NCBI GenBank assembly: GCA_013399305.1
Contig: VXAI01000166.1
Span: 1,154,034 to 1,218,033, forward strand
Direction of reading: 5' to 3'
DNA length: 64,000 nucleotides
DNA from: Rostratula benghalensis
Lineage: Eukaryota > Chordata > Aves > Charadriiformes > Rostratulidae
The notes below the pieces were generated by a model, which did not search any database, was not told the origin of the DNA, and saw only the letters and a program-made list of their open reading frames with translations. Of this stretch, positions 11,722-23,700 are shown one piece after another (position 1 is the stretch's first letter; the number at the start of each line of letters is the position of its first letter). Made by a program: the position numbers and the translations under genes.

Positions 11722-14700
11722 GTACCCTCATTAATTCTTCACGGTGACTGAGGAGAAAAAATATTAATCCCCAAAGTCCCAGAGGGATCTATTTGTACTT
11801 GAAATCATGCAGGATCTAATCCTGCCTATTCTGCTCTGATGTCAGCTCTCTTTTTATTTTTTTCTTTTTTTTTCTTATTAAGCTCCCACTTTTTACATTG
11901 TAGTGTGACAATTATTTTAATAATAGATTTTACATGAAGTGATTTATCATTTTGCCAACCAAGTTCAAGCACAGAATGACAGCAGCCTAGGGAATTCTTT
12001 ATCCCAGCTATTGATAAACCCTCAAATATCAGAAACGTCATATACATCTCTTAGTTTTAAATTTCCACATTTTAGTATTTTGAGGGGAAGTGCCATGGTG
12101 GTTTCCAATTATGAATGAAACCAGATTATTTCTGTCTGCTGAAAGAACCAGGAAGCAAAAAGTCAAGTAATACGTTGCTTGCTTCACCTTGTGAATGCCA
12201 ACTAGATCAGCCTGAAGGGACTATTGAAACACTTCATCTTGCTTGCTCTTCACTATAAACAACTTGAACAAAATGTAGTTAGGCAGGAACTGTTCTCACA
12301 TCACGAACGTTCATGTTTGCTTTTGCAAGTGAAAATTTTCAAGGAAAAATGTAAGACACAAATCCCATTTATTAACATTATAACATATAATGATGGGATT
12401 ATATTTTTATTAACAAAGAATTTAAAATTACTGGGTCTTGTCACAAGTAATTCTCAACTGCTGACTACTTTCAATACAGACATTTAAAATGGCTATCTAA
12501 ATTGAACATTTGCTAAAGAATATTCATAAAGGTGTTATTTGTATACTAAATACTTAAAAAAAATATTGTAACAATACAAGTTTATACTGTATAAACTGGA
12601 AGTTTAAGGGACTTACATTTAATGACCAAAAAACAAATTAAATGTTCTGGATTTGTATGAGTCAGGATACCAGAGCAAAATGTCCAGTCAACTAAAGCAG
12701 AGTGTTTAGCTGATATGATTAAAGGACCTGGAGACAGCGCTTGCTGGTGTAAGCTGCTACTATAAATATAGTGAATGTGAGGAACAAACCATCTCAAAAA
12801 TCCAAAGAGATAAAACACTATGAGTCTTTTATAAGACTCGAAGTTACATTTTTAATATAGTAATTGTTATCAATATTATGAACTAATGATTTACTTTTTG
12901 TCACATGATCTCATGCTTTTTGAAAAACTTGCTTCAAACTGCATACCATTTTTGAGACTGAAGCAAACGTATTGCTCTGCTAAAGATGTAATCTGTTACA
13001 GGCTGTAAAGAAGCAACTGAGTAACTTCTGAAATAATCTTGTGCACTAGTTCAAATTAAGAAATGAAAAATACTAATGCATAAACAACATTGATCGAAGA
13101 TCCCTTCATGTTTAACGTGTTGCATGTGAGTCATCACTTAATGGTCACTTTCTGTGAGAATGAGAAGGATTTTTTGTTCTCACTTTAATCTCTTTGCTAT
13201 ATTTGGAGAGAAGCTTGGTACGTGAATCAGGTATGCATCAGATAGCATACATGCCAAAAACAGTGAATCCAGCATATATCTGCCAAGACAGTAATCTTGT
13301 ATGTTTTGTGTGTTTTCTTTTTTTTTTTTTTTTTACCTTAACCATCCAAGAAGTTAAAACAATTTGAGGGCAGTTAGGTTGATCCCTGTTTGGGTAGAAC
13401 TTCTTCCAATTTTAATTTGATTCCTCTAATAAAGGAGCACAATGGTGAATCGTAGTATTTTTTTAACTTATTATACCTTAAGAAAATTCCTGGTAACTGT
13501 AGTAGATTTTGTTTAATTTATCATCTCTCATCAATATTTGTTCTTACGCAAAATGATATCGATGAAGTTATTGAGCTAAGCCAGAGTTAAAGTGCCAAAG
13601 ACCACACTACAGGATCCTTTTGATTGCATGGCACAAACCCCCCTTCTGACTAATTCAGGACTTCACCAGAGTAAAATCTATGACCTATTAGTTAAATGTC
13701 AAGTCCTTAACACAAAAAAAACCCCATTAAAAAAAATGGAATAATAAAATCTTGCATTCTAGATTTTGAAGCCTCTATACGATCATGATTACCACTCCAG
13801 AAAAGGATGAATTTTTTTTTGTCTAGTGTAGGAGCCAGAAAGCAAGCAAAAACTCTAGGCAATGAGGCTGGATATTTATGTCTTTATCTGCTGGTGTCAG
13901 TATCTGAGAATTCATGGATAGTCCGTATTTCTTTACATATTATAGATTACTATGGCTTCAGATTTTCTAGAACTTCAAAGTTTTGTGTTAAGGTCCAGCT
14001 GATAACCAGAATCTCAGTGGTTCTAGATCTGGACTAGCCTGAAATAAGAAAAATTCATTTATATTTATAGAATTCTAGAATTATGGTCTTTCCTACCACC
14101 TCCTAAAAGACTGGAGTGTGTATTGCTGTTGCTAATTTGTAGGGAAATAAGAGAGAAGGATGTAATTAAAAAAACAACCAAACAAAAAACCTGTCTCCAC
14201 AACAGTTACAGAACAATCAGACATGTGCAAGTGTTTACCATTTTAAGGTATAGCTGGAAAAAAATATTAAAATTTTTATGTCACGATTGCCCACAACAGC
14301 TTGGAGCTGATTTTTTTCCTCTTCTTTGTTCTAGTTCAAGAAAATAATTCCTTCTATTTCTAAGACAGAGCCTGAAAGTTTTCTGTATATACAAAAAAAA
14401 AGTATAAAAAAAACTGATGAATAAGGTCCTAAAAAAAAACCTCTAAAAAAAGGTTGGCTTTTTTTTTATTTTTCTAAATGTTGTCTAAAAGGCTTCCAAG
14501 CCATTTAAATAAGGCGATGTCTGTGAGCTATGGAGACTGCAGTTTACATGGGAAAAAGGAGGAGTTTTCTGTTTAGTCATGTGAACACCGTCTCTTCTTG
14601 CAGCACAGTCAAACTTCACTCCCTGTTTATAATTTTCACACAGCTATCTGGAATGATGAACACTCTGTAATGATGATGTGTAATTACTAAAGATCAGTAG

Positions 14701-16329
14701 CTCTCAAGTGAAGGAATCTGAATGTGTGTGTCGAAGTCACTTAAGAAGCACTTCTTTGTGACTTTTGCTGTATCTCATCGAGTTGTTTGGAAACAATAGT
14801 TTTAACTCTATGTGCAGGATATGTGGTTAAAAATAGTGACATTTTCGAATGTAATTTTAATATGCTTTTTCCCTGATGTGTTTTTTAATTTTCTTTCCAG
14901 TGAATAATATACCTTGTTATCTATTAGGTTTTGTACAAATTTATTTTTTCTCGGTGTTATTTAGATACATAATCTATTAAGAGATTGTTTTGAATGTGTT
15001 ATCATTTGGATTTAACTTGAAGGGAATTGATGATGAGATGCTAAAGAAATGTGAAGTTTAAAAAACTCTAATGGCTAACGCCAGTCTCATTCAGATTGGT
15101 TCACATTTATAAACTTTAATTATCAGTTTGGAATTCATAATATTGCCTGAATTTCAGATGGGTGAGAATTAACACTGTACTGAGGGAGCCTAGACAAAAG
15201 GACATTCGTTGCGTCACAGAAACTTATTAAATGCAATGCTAATTCAACAGACGGATTCCTGCAAACAGGTGCACGATCTGAATTAATTTTTAAACTCTCC
15301 CACTCTCATACGCACTGGGGACTTTAATAGTTTGTATTGACAGGCACAACACGTTGCTAATTTCATTCACAAGCCTTAAAATTTCAAAACATTTCAACAT
15401 GTGAATCTATTAGATTTTTAAAAGCATGAGTAGCATCAGGGCATCCCAAAACTAAAAATGGTAATTTCTCTCACTGGGATTTCAACCCAGTCATCTAGCC
15501 AGAAGTGTGGTGTTTTTCTGAATGAAATTCATTTTACAAGTTTCCCATGCAGACGTGTTTTATATTTTTGTACATTCCACAGCCTGTTACCAGGAAGGAT
15601 TTTCTTTTAGTGTTATGGTAATTGGAGGGGGCTGGGTGAGAGATTTCGTGCCTTAGCAGAAAGCTCAAATAGGTTTTTATTTAACTATACCAGAGGAGTA
15701 AGTGTGGGGTAGGAAAATATTTCACCCCTGGAATGTAGATCAAAATCTACTGCTTTTACTTAAATGATAAAGGCCAGTGTGACACAAATCAGTACCACAG
15801 AATACTTGTATTAGTTAATCCCAGTCTCTGAAGATAGAGCAATTAAATCCTGGAACTTGGAAACGGTTTGATTTTGGTTTTATTTTGGGGAGTTTGGTTG
15901 CATAAAGCTGCAAAGGGACTGCATTTCTTTACCAGTTTCCTGAATGTTAGTGTTGTGTACCATTATACGTGACCTGCAGTGCTGTTTCTGCATGTTCAAC
16001 TGAGCCATGTAAGGCTGTGTTATACTTACAGAATATATCTGGGGTTTAATTTATTTTTTTTCAGTGTGTGATAAATTAATTCACAGAAATAAATTAATAT
16101 TGCAGTTAATGTCATAGAAGATTATTGTAGGAAGACACTGCACTCAACAACCATGTCAGGACAAATATAAGAACCTTCCAAAGTCCAAAGACCTCTTAGT
16201 GCCTTCATCATGCTGGTAGCCTAAGTATCTCATTTCTTTTGTTTATCTATTCAGTATTGCAATTACAAAATATCAGTGTTCATGATCGGATTACTAAAAT
16301 CTGACCAAGTATCATCATGTTGTGTCTAT

Positions 16330-17161
16330 CAAATCCCAGGTGTAAGAGATCAGGCAAGGAAGGCATGAGACTGGCATAGCTATGTCAAGACCTGCTGGTC
16401 AAACTACAGAGCAAGCAGGAATTGCACAGGCAGTTGGACCAGGGACAGGTATCCTGGAAAGAATATAGGGATGCTGCCCAGTTGTGTAGGGATTAGGGTC
16501 AAGACAGCCAAAGTGTGGCTGAAGCTGAACTTGGCAAGAGATGCAAAGAATAATAATGTCCCATACAGCTATGTCAGCCAGAAAAGGAAGGCCAAAGAAA
16601 GTGCACCCCCATGACGAGCAAGACTGGCTAACTGGTAACAACTGATGAGGAGAAGGCTAAGGTACTCAACAACTTTTTTGCTTCTGTCTTCACTGGCAAC
16701 CTGTCTTCCCACCACGTCTGGAGTGGACAGACCACAAGGCAGGGACTGGGGGAGCAAAGTCCCTCCCACTGTAAGAAGAGATCAGGTTTGTGACCACCTG
16801 AGAAACCTTGAACATGCAAATGGAGAGACCTTATTGTGGTTTATTAATCTTAGAAGGCGCTTGTAAGAAAGATCAGGTCAGACTTTTTAGTAAGGCCTGT
16901 AGTGATAGGACATGGGGTAATGGTTTTAAAATAAGGGCAGATTTAGACTAGATATAAGGAAATAACTTTTTATGATGATGGTGTTGAAACACTGGAAGGG
17001 TTGTCCAGAGAGTTACCCCACCCCTGGTAACATTCAGGGTCAGGTTGGAGAGGGCTCTGAGCAACCTGATCTAGTTAAAGATGTCCTGCTCATTACAGGG
17101 GGTTTGGACTAGCTATCCTTTAAGCTCCCTTCCAGCCCAAACTATACTATTCTATTCTATT
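16330..17161 (+). repeat. CR1 LINE, internally deleted, sense to METTL15
   Basis: The left part (about 16330-16826) is CR1 ORF2 linker sequence leading into the start of reverse transcriptase. It encodes, across frames, QKRKAKE, TDEEKAEVLNNFFASVFT-like and VPPTVRRDQVCDHLRNLE segments. The right part (about 16862-17161) is the CR1 3' end, from the degraded end of ORF2 through 'gtttggactagctatcc' and 'cccttccagcc' to the tail 'ctattctattctat'. The catalytic core and most of the C-terminal domain are missing between them. Frameshifts and stops are present, so this is a dead copy. Confidence 0.9.
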
Positions 17162-17497
17162 TAGATTTCTACAAAACCAGTTTTGAAGTAGATCTTTGTA
17201 TCATCCTTGTGCATTCAGATAAGTAAAAGATATTTTGATGGCATAGGAGAAAAAATATTTCAGTATTTTACTAAGATTCCAGTGAGACTGACTGGAAATT
17301 TAAACAAAGGATCTCATTCTGGACTTCTGTTTTTATGGTTAGGTCAAAGTCAAGAAGCACACGCAGTTTTGTGCCTAAATTACATGCTGTACTCTTGTGG
17401 GTTGGCTTCATTTTTATCTGTGATGGTTTTGGAAGCTGGAATACTCTTAGGGTATCAGAAATGGATCATCCCCAGAAAACTATCAGTATTTTTAGAA

Positions 17498-17549
17498 AAT
17501 ACTTAGGCTGCTAAAATGCTTAAGGCTGCAATACTTAGCCTGCTAAAAT
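17498..17549. repeat. Imperfect tandem duplication, period 32 bp
   Basis: A 20-base unit, AATACTTAGGCTGCTAAAAT at 17498-17517, recurs at 17530-17549 with a single G-to-C change. It lies a few hundred bases beyond the CR1 3' tail and looks like a local slippage duplication. Confidence 0.85.
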
Positions 17550-19370
17550 ATGATAGTTAAAAAATCTGGATCTGCTTTGAGAGGTGAGCATCAGCTCTGG
17601 GTAGTAATAGTCCTAAATTAAAAGTATAAAACTGATTCTCTTGAAGCTAGAGCTGTAAGTTTTTCAGCAAGTGGCAGGAGAAAGGAGGTGTTGCAGTAAA
17701 CCTGTAAAAGAACAATACAGGTAAAAGTGAAAACATGGGACCCTGTTTTCTAACCCACTAGCTTGTTAGCACCTACTATTTTGCAGGGGAACAATGGTTT
17801 TTCATCCCAGTTACGACTTTTTTCAGCAGAGTGAAGGTGGCAGCAGTGGACTTAAGTTTTTGGAAGGGGGCAGAGTGAAGTGTGGTTTCAAGGGTTTTAA
17901 ATGTAGACTTAGGAAAAGAGAGAGATCTGTTGTGTGTGATCTTTTACAAAACAGCATTTTCTTATGGTATGCATTAAGAGACAGTTTTCTTCACACACAA
18001 ATGTCAGTCAATGGCTGTTTTAAAGATTCCATTATCAAAGAATCTATTTCTAGGTAAATAAAGAAATATGGAAATGGATACTGTGCCGGGTGGTACAAGA
18101 TCAGTGTCAGTTGGTTTCTTGGGACATCTTACCTTCTGAGCTTTTCAGTTCTCCTTTTAGTTCAGTTCTTTGATCAAAGCAGGCTTTGTGACTCCTCCAA
18201 TGAGGATTTATGTTCTTTTATGATTTACAGAAGGTATAGAAAATGGTGTTCCCAAAGGCAGAAATTATGTTATCTAGCTGGTGTAACTTTTTCTAGAGCT
18301 TTTAAGTGGTGGAGAAGCCTAGCTCCTGCAGGTTAAATCTGTTTACTCTGTTTTGTAACACAGAGTTTAAAGCCACAAATTCCTGTGCAGTAGCTTGTGT
18401 TGGGAGAAGTTGATCCTGTTGCTACTTTCTGCCTTGAAGGATTCAGACTATAGGAACAGGAAACAGCAGCAGGTTTCTTCAGCTAATTCAAAACAGTTAG
18501 CGTTTGAGTGAGAGGAGGTAGGGAATGTAGTTAAAAAAACTGAGTATGCAGAAACACATCTCAGACACATCACATGCATGATAATAACTTTGTTAACAAT
18601 GATTGAATTTTTTAATCCCATTATTGACCTCTCAATCTGATGAACACTGATGATCACTTGTGTGTTTTTGATGCCGAACACTTAGGTTTTCTGACATAAG
18701 TAAAATACTTACTGCCTTTAAAACTTGTAAGAATTCCACTAATAAATTATTTTGTGCCAGCATACTAGATGATGATATCTCCATTAAATTTTCTTTAATC
18801 ACCTGTGTAAATGTGGATTACACAATGTGAATCAACTTGTTCCTGTCTTTTACTCCACTGCGTAGAACATCAATTACTTGATTATGAACTGCATTTACTT
18901 GAAGCCCATTGCTTTATTATGCTGTAGTTTAGCACTGGCGTGGAATCAAGGTATTTTAATACGTCCATACCAGCTGTGTTGCCTTATCTCTAATGGGCCC
19001 TCCTATTTGGAAAAATAATTCTTTCCAGTTATGTGCTAGCATTATTCATTCCATTTATCTTCGCCAGACTTCTGCACTCACTTACATAATAGATGATAAG
19101 TTTACTCAGGTTTCACAGATCTTGCAAGACGCTTGCACTTTAGTCCCTTTGATCCATCAAATCAACTTCTCTAGCTTTTTGCTCTATACTCAGATAATGA
19201 AGATTCAAGCCTAAAATACATTAGATAATGATATATTAAAATTTCTATCAAAATTTCAGTCTCTACAGAGACTTGCATAACTCATAAGCATTTTGGAGAA
19301 AGGAAGAGGGAGTTTTGTGCATCTAGTAAAAAATACCTAATCTAGTGACTTCTTGGGCAACAAGCTCATA

Positions 19371-19488
19371 CAGAATCACAGAATTGTAGGGGTTGGAAAG
19401 GACCTTCAGAGATCATCTAGTCCTTGGAACAGGCTGGACAGGAACACATCCAGGAGGGTTTTGAATATCTCTGGAGAGGGAGATGTGT
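19371..19488 (-). repeat. CR1 LINE 3' fragment, antisense
   Basis: Reading left to right, the start 'cagaatcacagaattgtagg' followed by 'ggttggaaaggaccttcaga' and 'gatcatctagtcc' is the reverse complement of a CR1 3' end. The fragment then continues into 'acatccaggagggttttgaa', which is CR1 coding tail. Only about 120 bp remain, typical of strong 5' truncation. The left boundary is clear, while the right one is approximate. Confidence 0.88.
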
Positions 19489-20170
19489 TCTGCTGTTTAG
19501 CCTTGTGAAAAATCAATGGTCAGCTGCATTGTCTAAAACCCTCAAGGTATTTTTGTGAGCATTTGAAGAAACATGGGTGTACTGGTCAACAATTTTTATC
19601 CTCAAACGTGGAAGCCTCTTTATGTAGATGTAGCTTTATGTAATTCATTGGAAGATACTTCTACCTTGTCACCAGGTAGAAATAGTCTTCATCTTATCTT
19701 TAGTTGTGAAGGAACACATAGGTATCTAGAAGCAGGTAAAAGTGCATGTCCATCATATTATTATTTTTTCCTTAAGAGCATAAAACAAATTACCAAAAAT
19801 ACTGAATTGGCGTTGATTACACTGGGCTGTAAGGTGTAGGACTCCTCTAGACCATCTCCATTTTTTTCCCTATTTTGATTTCAGCTATCATTCTTCATTT
19901 TAATTTTGTGAAGCATTTGAGAAAGGGATTTCTGCGAAAGATTCCAGGAAAAAACCCAACACCCAACCCCAAGCCAGGTCAGTTTCATAGGTTTTACTTT
20001 CAGAAATGTGAATTCAAATCAGAAAATATAGATCTACTATAAAGGAGGAAGATCACCATTCAGGGTTCAATTGTAAGAATGCTTTTTTTAAAGTCATCAT
20101 GCATGAGTGGGGTAATGGCAGGGTATCGATATAGAAATAATATTAACATATACCTTTTAAAATTTGTCAG

Positions 20171-20616
20171 GTGCTTTTCCAGCATCAGCGCTGTATGCAC
20201 GGAAAGATTTGCTTCAGAGACCTACGCATGTTGCCACCAAAACTTTCCAAGGCCTGCGAATATTTGTAAATGATGAGCTCCATGAACTCTTTATAGGGCT
20301 GAAGACAGCTGAGAAGTTTCTAAAACCTGGAGGTCGCCTTGTAGCCCTCTCCTTTCATTCACTAGAAGATCGTATCGTCAAGCGTTTTCTTCATGGAATA
20401 GATATGACAGAAAAGTACAATCTTGGCTCAAGGCAGAAGATACGACAGGCTCTGAAAAATTCCTCCAAAGAGGAAGATACACAAGAATTTCCTTGTGGAA
20501 AATCCAACTCAAAGTGGACTTTTATACAGAAAAAAGTTCTCACACCCCAGGCCAAAGATATTCAAACAAACCCAAGAGGAAGGTCAGCCAAGCTAAGAGC
20601 TGCTATTAAATGCTAA
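20171..20616 (+). CDS. METTL15: METTL15 terminal coding exon with stop codon
   Basis: The last coding exon supplies 147 codons plus TAA at 20614-20616. It opens by completing a Gly codon ([17 protein letters not shown]). It then carries the helix [15 protein letters not shown] (compare the RI.VN.EL of bacterial RsmH), the motif [20 protein letters not shown], which is among the most conserved stretches of the family and lies at the active site, and the basic C-terminal [15 protein letters not shown]. The C-terminal NPRxRSAKLR is the usual family ending. A less conserved linker (about residues 78-118 of this exon) separates the last two motifs. The acceptor tttgtcag follows a mixed A/T tract rather than a strong pyrimidine run. 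The frame is open throughout, which supports a functional gene rather than a pseudogene. Confidence 0.96.
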
Positions 20617-20732
20617 ACTAAAATATATGATTACATAATTGTATAATTTCCTTAAACTGTGTTTTCCAAAAGGCTAATTGGACACATAGTATCAAACTGT
20701 AAAAATAAAATTAACGCCGTTACAACACGTCT
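20617..20732 (+). promoter_or_regulatory. METTL15: METTL15 3' UTR with polyadenylation signal
   Basis: AATAAA occurs at 20704-20709, about 90 bp after the stop. It is followed within 20-50 bp by a T-rich stretch with GT elements (roughly 20729-20757), the usual arrangement for cleavage and polyadenylation. A second AATAAA lies at 20783-20788 and could give a slightly longer 3' end. The exact cleavage site cannot be read from sequence alone. Confidence 0.65.
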
Positions 20733-23700
20733 TTCTTTCTTTTGTGCTTCTTTTTAATTAGGTTGTGTAGATTGAATGATAAAATAAATGTAGATACTTG
20801 GGTGTCACTAATTATACAAAAAAGAGATCTTTTTAAAAAGAACATCAAACTCAAAGTTTATAAAAATTACAGATGTGATGTATTTACAGTATTTCCTTTA
20901 GATTAAATTCAAACCCCTTCCATTAATGGTCTAAATTTAGTAGCTGATTGAGAGACACATTTTTATGGGGGGTGGATTTCACATACCTGACTCAGGGACG
21001 GTTTAGTCTAGTGTAAGTTTAAACGAACCTTAGAATGAATGATACATAAGTCTCTGTATCTCAATTGATTTGTTGCATAAATCCCTGTGGGACAAGAGCT
21101 AGTTCTTAAATTCATACCAGCATCTAATGTTCTATCTGTGAATTTTAAGCGGGCGCTTACCTCTTTTTTTAAAAAATAAGTATATATTTACAACTGAGTA
21201 ATCACTTGTTTATTTAATGTTTATGGATTCTAAACAGTGAATGTATTGTGGGGAAGAATATACTTAAGAGACCACTGTTTGCATTTGGACACTACAAGCA
21301 AGCAGTCAGAAGTTTTTTACTTGATCATTCGGTTTTCTTCTTGTGGCCATAACTTCTGTGCATGGATCCAGTACAACTTTTATGTGTTGAAGGAATTGTA
21401 ATTAACCCATCAAAAATGTGGTATTGTGGGTCTTATGAAGTATTCCCCTTTGCTGGTAAGCATTTTTCAAGAGGAACTACCTGCATAAATATCAAATTAT
21501 TTTTATAAAACGCCCCCTGTAACAGCAGTTTCCTATTTGGATGGTATACTAGGTAGTAAGCCATGTAACAATTTATTTTTTAGTGGGTTAATATGAATTG
21601 GATTTAGCTTTGGTTCTATATTTTATCTTAAAGTACTATTGTTTTGAGGTCTTTGTATGTTAAAAATGATCGGAAAGTAGTGTAATTTTTTCAGCTTCTT
21701 TTGACCTCTGTCTCATCTCTTCAGGAAAAATAGTCCTTATTTGGATAATCAAATCAGTAGCGTGATTTCACTTGTGATGAACATGAAATTTGGCTGGTAG
21801 AAGAAATGCAATTTCTGACTCTGAGTTAAATGAGTACTACACTAGCTCCTGAAAGAGAACTGACCGCATCATTCCAGACTTGACTGTCATCCAGCATCCT
21901 CTTTATGTTTGTGTAAACGATTACTTCACAGTTTTCTGGGTCTTATTGACATAAAGAAGTTCCTTTAGGTTCACTGTCTATAATATACAGTCTAGTGAAA
22001 TATCTGAATATTGTTTAATTTCTGGGTAAGGATAAGTCATGTAATGTATTCTTAGGTATGCACATGATAACATCCATCTCTAATCTGAAATAACAGTCGA
22101 ATGATGATGGACATTTCATGCTTTTCTGTAATTTTGATATTTTTCCACTAGTTTCATTATACATGCTATTAAATATTAACTACAACATTCCACTTCAAAT
22201 AATATTACTTACTGTTGACATCTTAGAGACAACAGACTGTACCTTAAATAGACATTTTTTCATCCAAACATTAAATATAAATAGCTAATGTTATTTTTAG
22301 CTAAGATTCCATACTGAAATATACTCCAGTTATGGGTTGGGAAAATCATGCCTCTAACATAGGCTTAGAAGAGTTGTAGTTCCATGCTGTGCATTGTTCA
22401 GGAATATGCATCAGGAAAAGAACATCCAGTTACACTAGAAGTTAAGTATCAGTATTCCAGAAATCCTATGAAAGCATTAAAATTCCTTATCCTTAAAACA
22501 GTCGTTAAAATCCACACTTTGTCGTATCTAATTTCAAAGGTACAATTTCTCATGATAGTTGAACTACTGTATATCAGTTTTTGTAAATATACTCCCTCAG
22601 CTAGGGAAAGTAAGAATCTTTTCTTTACCTTTAGGTTGGAGCTGCACAGCCATGGCACTCCATCAGTCATTGAGCTCTTCTCTTTAGAAGATCCATGTCT
22701 CTCCTCTCAGGGTCTTCTTGCTTTCACCTTTAAACCTGTGGTATGGAGAGTCCTGGAATTTTAACCTCTGCTTACCTGAAAAAGGAATTTCCTGGTCTTC
22801 CCAGAAAAAAACTCTGGTTATATTTAGTCAAAGTATTCTTGTATCTTTAAGTATTTAATTTTCGTTTACAAGGTGAAGATACGTTATGGGAAGGGTATTG
22901 GGTCTTTATGCTTTTACCAGGACACATATCTACATAGCATATCTTAAATTTTCCTAACATGGTGTATGTTACTAGTTAGTAAAACCAAAAAATAATCAAA
23001 CCCGGTATTTATGAAGAAGATGGTGTCTGGTGGAAAACTAGTCTCACTGAAAATCAAGTCGTGCTGTCAAGATATAAATTGTATATAATTTCTAAAAACT
23101 TGCCTGATCATACAGTTTAATACCGCCAGATGCAATATTCCCTATCAAGAAAGAAATAAAAAGGGTTGTAGACCATGTTTACAAGGACTATGCCAATACC
23201 ATGATGCTGTACATGATGGGAAGACTAGAAACGTGCAATAGGTGGGATATTTGTAGAGAGGGCCAAGTTGTAGTTGTGGAGAGATGAAGGTATTGCCAAA
23301 CAGTATGTGCGTGCGGAGCATATGGCTAAAGTTTATGTCTTTTTATGTTAGTACTTCAGAAGAATGGGAGAATTTTAAAAGGGATAGAAAACACCTATAA
23401 GACTTTTGATAAGCATTATAAACATGCTTTCTATTGAAATGTTTAGAAGATGTGATGTAATTAGTTAATCCAAGTAAACACAGATCTAGCATGCTGTCAA
23501 AAGTACCAACTTGCTGAAGAGATTTGCATAGAATAATTATTTGAAAACTAGAAACAGTTATCCCGTGAATAAGGTTTTTCTAGTAAAAATATAGTACTTT
23601 TAAAAAATACAATTTTAAAGCATAAGCACAATTACTTGCCTTTATAGCCCATGAGGGCCTACCAAGAATTATTATTTCCCTATTTCTTCCTAAAGAAAAA

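Larger units (their letters stand above)
11722..20170 (+). other. METTL15: METTL15 intron between second visible exon and terminal exon
   Basis: An 8.4-kb intron with GT at 11722 and AG at 20169-20170. It carries a 17-base poly(T) at 13318-13334, an internally deleted CR1 in sense orientation (16330-17161), a 32-bp-period duplication at 17498-17549 and a short antisense CR1 tail (19371-19488). The remainder is unremarkable AT-rich sequence, and I see no further METTL15 exon in it. Confidence 0.9.

Noticed and set aside
22384..22764. 126-codon plus-strand open frame downstream of METTL15
   Set aside because: No recognisable domain, AT-driven amino-acid composition, no upstream signal or splice logic.
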